NCBI RefSeq assembly: GCF_000372885.1
Contig: NZ_KB889967.1
Location: forward strand, 2,741,430 to 2,805,429
DNA: 64,000 nt
Source: Methyloversatilis thermotolerans
GTDB lineage: Bacteria > Pseudomonadota > Gammaproteobacteria > Burkholderiales > Rhodocyclaceae
Reading direction: 5' to 3'
This document shows positions 63,200 to 64,000 of the stretch, piece by piece (the first letter of the stretch is position 1; each line of letters begins with the position of its first letter). The translations under genes were made by a program, and so were the position numbers. Below the pieces are notes generated by a model. It did no database searches. It was not told the origin of the DNA and saw only the letters and a program-made list of their open reading frames with translations.

Positions 63200-63722
63200 G
63201 CGATTCGGTATCGCCTGCGCCGTGGCGCTGACGGCGAGCTGTGCCCAGCCTGTGCCCGTTGCGCAGGCGCCCCGCCTCGGCATCCCGGTCGCGGACCACG
63301 ACATCGCCGCACTGCGATGGAATGTGTTTCCGGACGGGCGAGGCCTTCCGGACGGAAGCGGCGACGTCGCCAGCGGAGAAAGGCTGTTCGCGCAGCATTG
63401 CGCTGCCTGCCACGGTCGCGATGGCCGAGGCGGAAGTGCGGAAGAGCTGGCCGGCGCGCAGCGCCCGCTCACCGTGCCCCATCCCGACAAGACCATAGGC
63501 AGCTACTGGCCCCATGCCACGACACTGTTCGACTACATCCGTCGTGCCAAGCCGATGACCGCGCCAGCCACCCTGAACGCGGACGAAGTCTATGCGCTGT
63601 GTGCGTGGTTGCTGTATCTCAATGGCGTCCTGGAACGCGACGCGACACTGGATGCTCATTCCCTGCCCGCGGTGCGCATGCCCAACCGGGACGGCTTCAT
63701 CTGGATCGAGGCCGTTCCCTGA
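63174..63722 (+). CDS. Lipoprotein monoheme cytochrome c, SoxD/SorB-like
   Basis: A 182-residue precursor. The N-terminus has a lipobox (ALTASCAQ; Cys near residue 23). The heme motif is CAACH near 80-84, inside SGERLFAQHCAACHGRDGRG. A conserved Met (KPMTAP) near 127 can be the sixth ligand. It is the electron acceptor expected for the overlapping SoxC-like enzyme. ATG at 63174 is used; TTG at 63165 is possible. Confidence 0.87.
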   Translation: MAVLRTPIERFGIACAVALTASCAQPVPVAQAPRLGIPVADHDIAALRWNVFPDGRGLPDGSGDVASGERLFAQHCAACHGRDGRGGSAEELAGAQRPLTVPHPDKTIGSYWPHATTLFDYIRRAKPMTAPATLNADEVYALCAWLLYLNGVLERDATLDAHSLPAVRMPNRDGFIWIEAVP

Positions 63723-63804
63723 CGAGGGGTCGCAATCGATTCGACTTGCTGCCGCCATCCCGTAAGTGCATGACGCAACGCAGCGCGGCCATGGCCGCCC
63801 CGAC

Positions 63805-64000
63805 TCAGCGCGCGCGGGCGCGGGCAGCGAACAGCAAGAGCAGGGAGGATGCGACCGTCAGCGACGTACCGGAGCCCACGTCGCCGAACAGTTCTGGATA
63901 GGGATAGGACCACTTGCGTTCCCGCGCTTCAGCGCCGCCCGGATTGAGTGCGCACTCGTCCAGTGCCGGATCGACGCCGGGTTCGCACGACGGTGCCGCG
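63805..64000 (-). CDS. C-terminus of an exported protein with hydrophobic anchor and Arg tail (partial)
   Basis: The minus-strand frame is open from the window edge to a TGA at 63805: 64 residues with two Cys (PSCEPGVDPALDECALNPGG), then YPYPELFGDVGSG and a hydrophobic stretch SLTVASSLLLLFA ending in ARARAR. A short hydrophobic helix followed by Arg at the extreme C-terminus is the layout of sorting signals recognised by exosortase-like systems, but there is no PEP motif, so the class is not identified. The start lies beyond the window. It converges with the cytochrome gene. Confidence 0.55.
   Translation of the reverse strand, partial: AAPSCEPGVDPALDECALNPGGAEARERKWSYPYPELFGDVGSGTSLTVASSLLLLFAARARAR

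Overview
The window is GC-rich chromosomal DNA from a betaproteobacterium. Several markers point to the Rhodocyclales/Nitrosomonadales side, possibly a Methyloversatilis-like methylotroph: the gene orders yicC/gmk/rpoZ/spoT and pilMNOPQ-aroK-aroB, a DUF3460 protein, a PhaM-type PHB-granule protein, PEP-CTERM surface proteins, Pseudomonas-like REP repeats and a homologue of formaldehyde-activating enzyme. The genus is an inference from gene content only.

Region by region: (1) 1-7.6 kb is an accessory/defence strip. It holds the tail of a type I restriction locus (an AlbA_2-type ATP-binding protein, HsdR and a YgjP-like metallopeptidase). After it comes a decayed toxin-antitoxin zone with a ParD remnant, an intact VapBC pair with a palindromic operator, an orphan Phd/YefM antitoxin and a small diverged fragment of glmS. 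(2) 7.6-11.6 kb carries glmU-glmS (UDP-GlcNAc synthesis) and a DUF4124 protein. (3) 11.6-12.56 kb is a gene-free cluster of REP-like palindromes, including a tandem array with a 122-bp period. (4) 12.6-18.7 kb is gltD-gltB, where gltB is broken by a one-base frameshift. (5) 19-26.8 kb is one long minus-strand block, pilM-N-O-P-Q-aroK-aroB-dgt, where pilP is frameshifted in a run of eight G. (6) 26.9-32.2 kb on the plus strand carries PBP1A, an LptM-like lipoprotein, lysA, hslR and a Fae homologue; cyaY lies on the minus strand between them. (7) 32.4-35.9 kb encodes a sensor kinase coupled to a REC-PAS-GGDEF-EAL protein. (8) 35.9-42.9 kb, minus strand, holds an exonuclease/GIY-YIG fusion, DUF3460, spoT, rpoZ, gmk and yicC. 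The gmk-yicC junction is split by a roughly 1.1-kb island (higBA plus an integrase remnant) bounded by a 20-bp direct repeat of the yicC 3' end. (9) 43-47.4 kb is an overlapping plus-strand operon: Ser/Thr kinase, PP2C phosphatase, rph, rdgB, hemW. (10) 47.5-53.3 kb has trmB, thiSG, a cupredoxin-like protein, tRNA-Gly(CCC), a DUF481 outer-membrane protein, a flavin reductase, mutY and a YkgJ-type cysteine-cluster protein. (11) 53.4-56.8 kb has two PEP-CTERM exported proteins, a membrane-anchored methyltransferase and a ParA-like ATPase. (12) 56.8-60.2 kb has two divergent LuxR-type response regulators and a hybrid histidine kinase. (13) 60.4-64 kb has PhaM, a FIST-domain protein, a SoxC-like molybdoenzyme with a lipoprotein cytochrome c, and the C-terminus of an anchored exported protein running off the end.

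Most core genes are packed in operons with 4-bp ATGA-type overlaps. The two frameshifts (gltB, pilP) affect otherwise intact genes and could be real or sequence errors. The clearest structural finding is the residual island in the yicC 3' end. The clearest functional oddity is the Fae homologue, which has Met where Fae enzymes have their conserved catalytic His.
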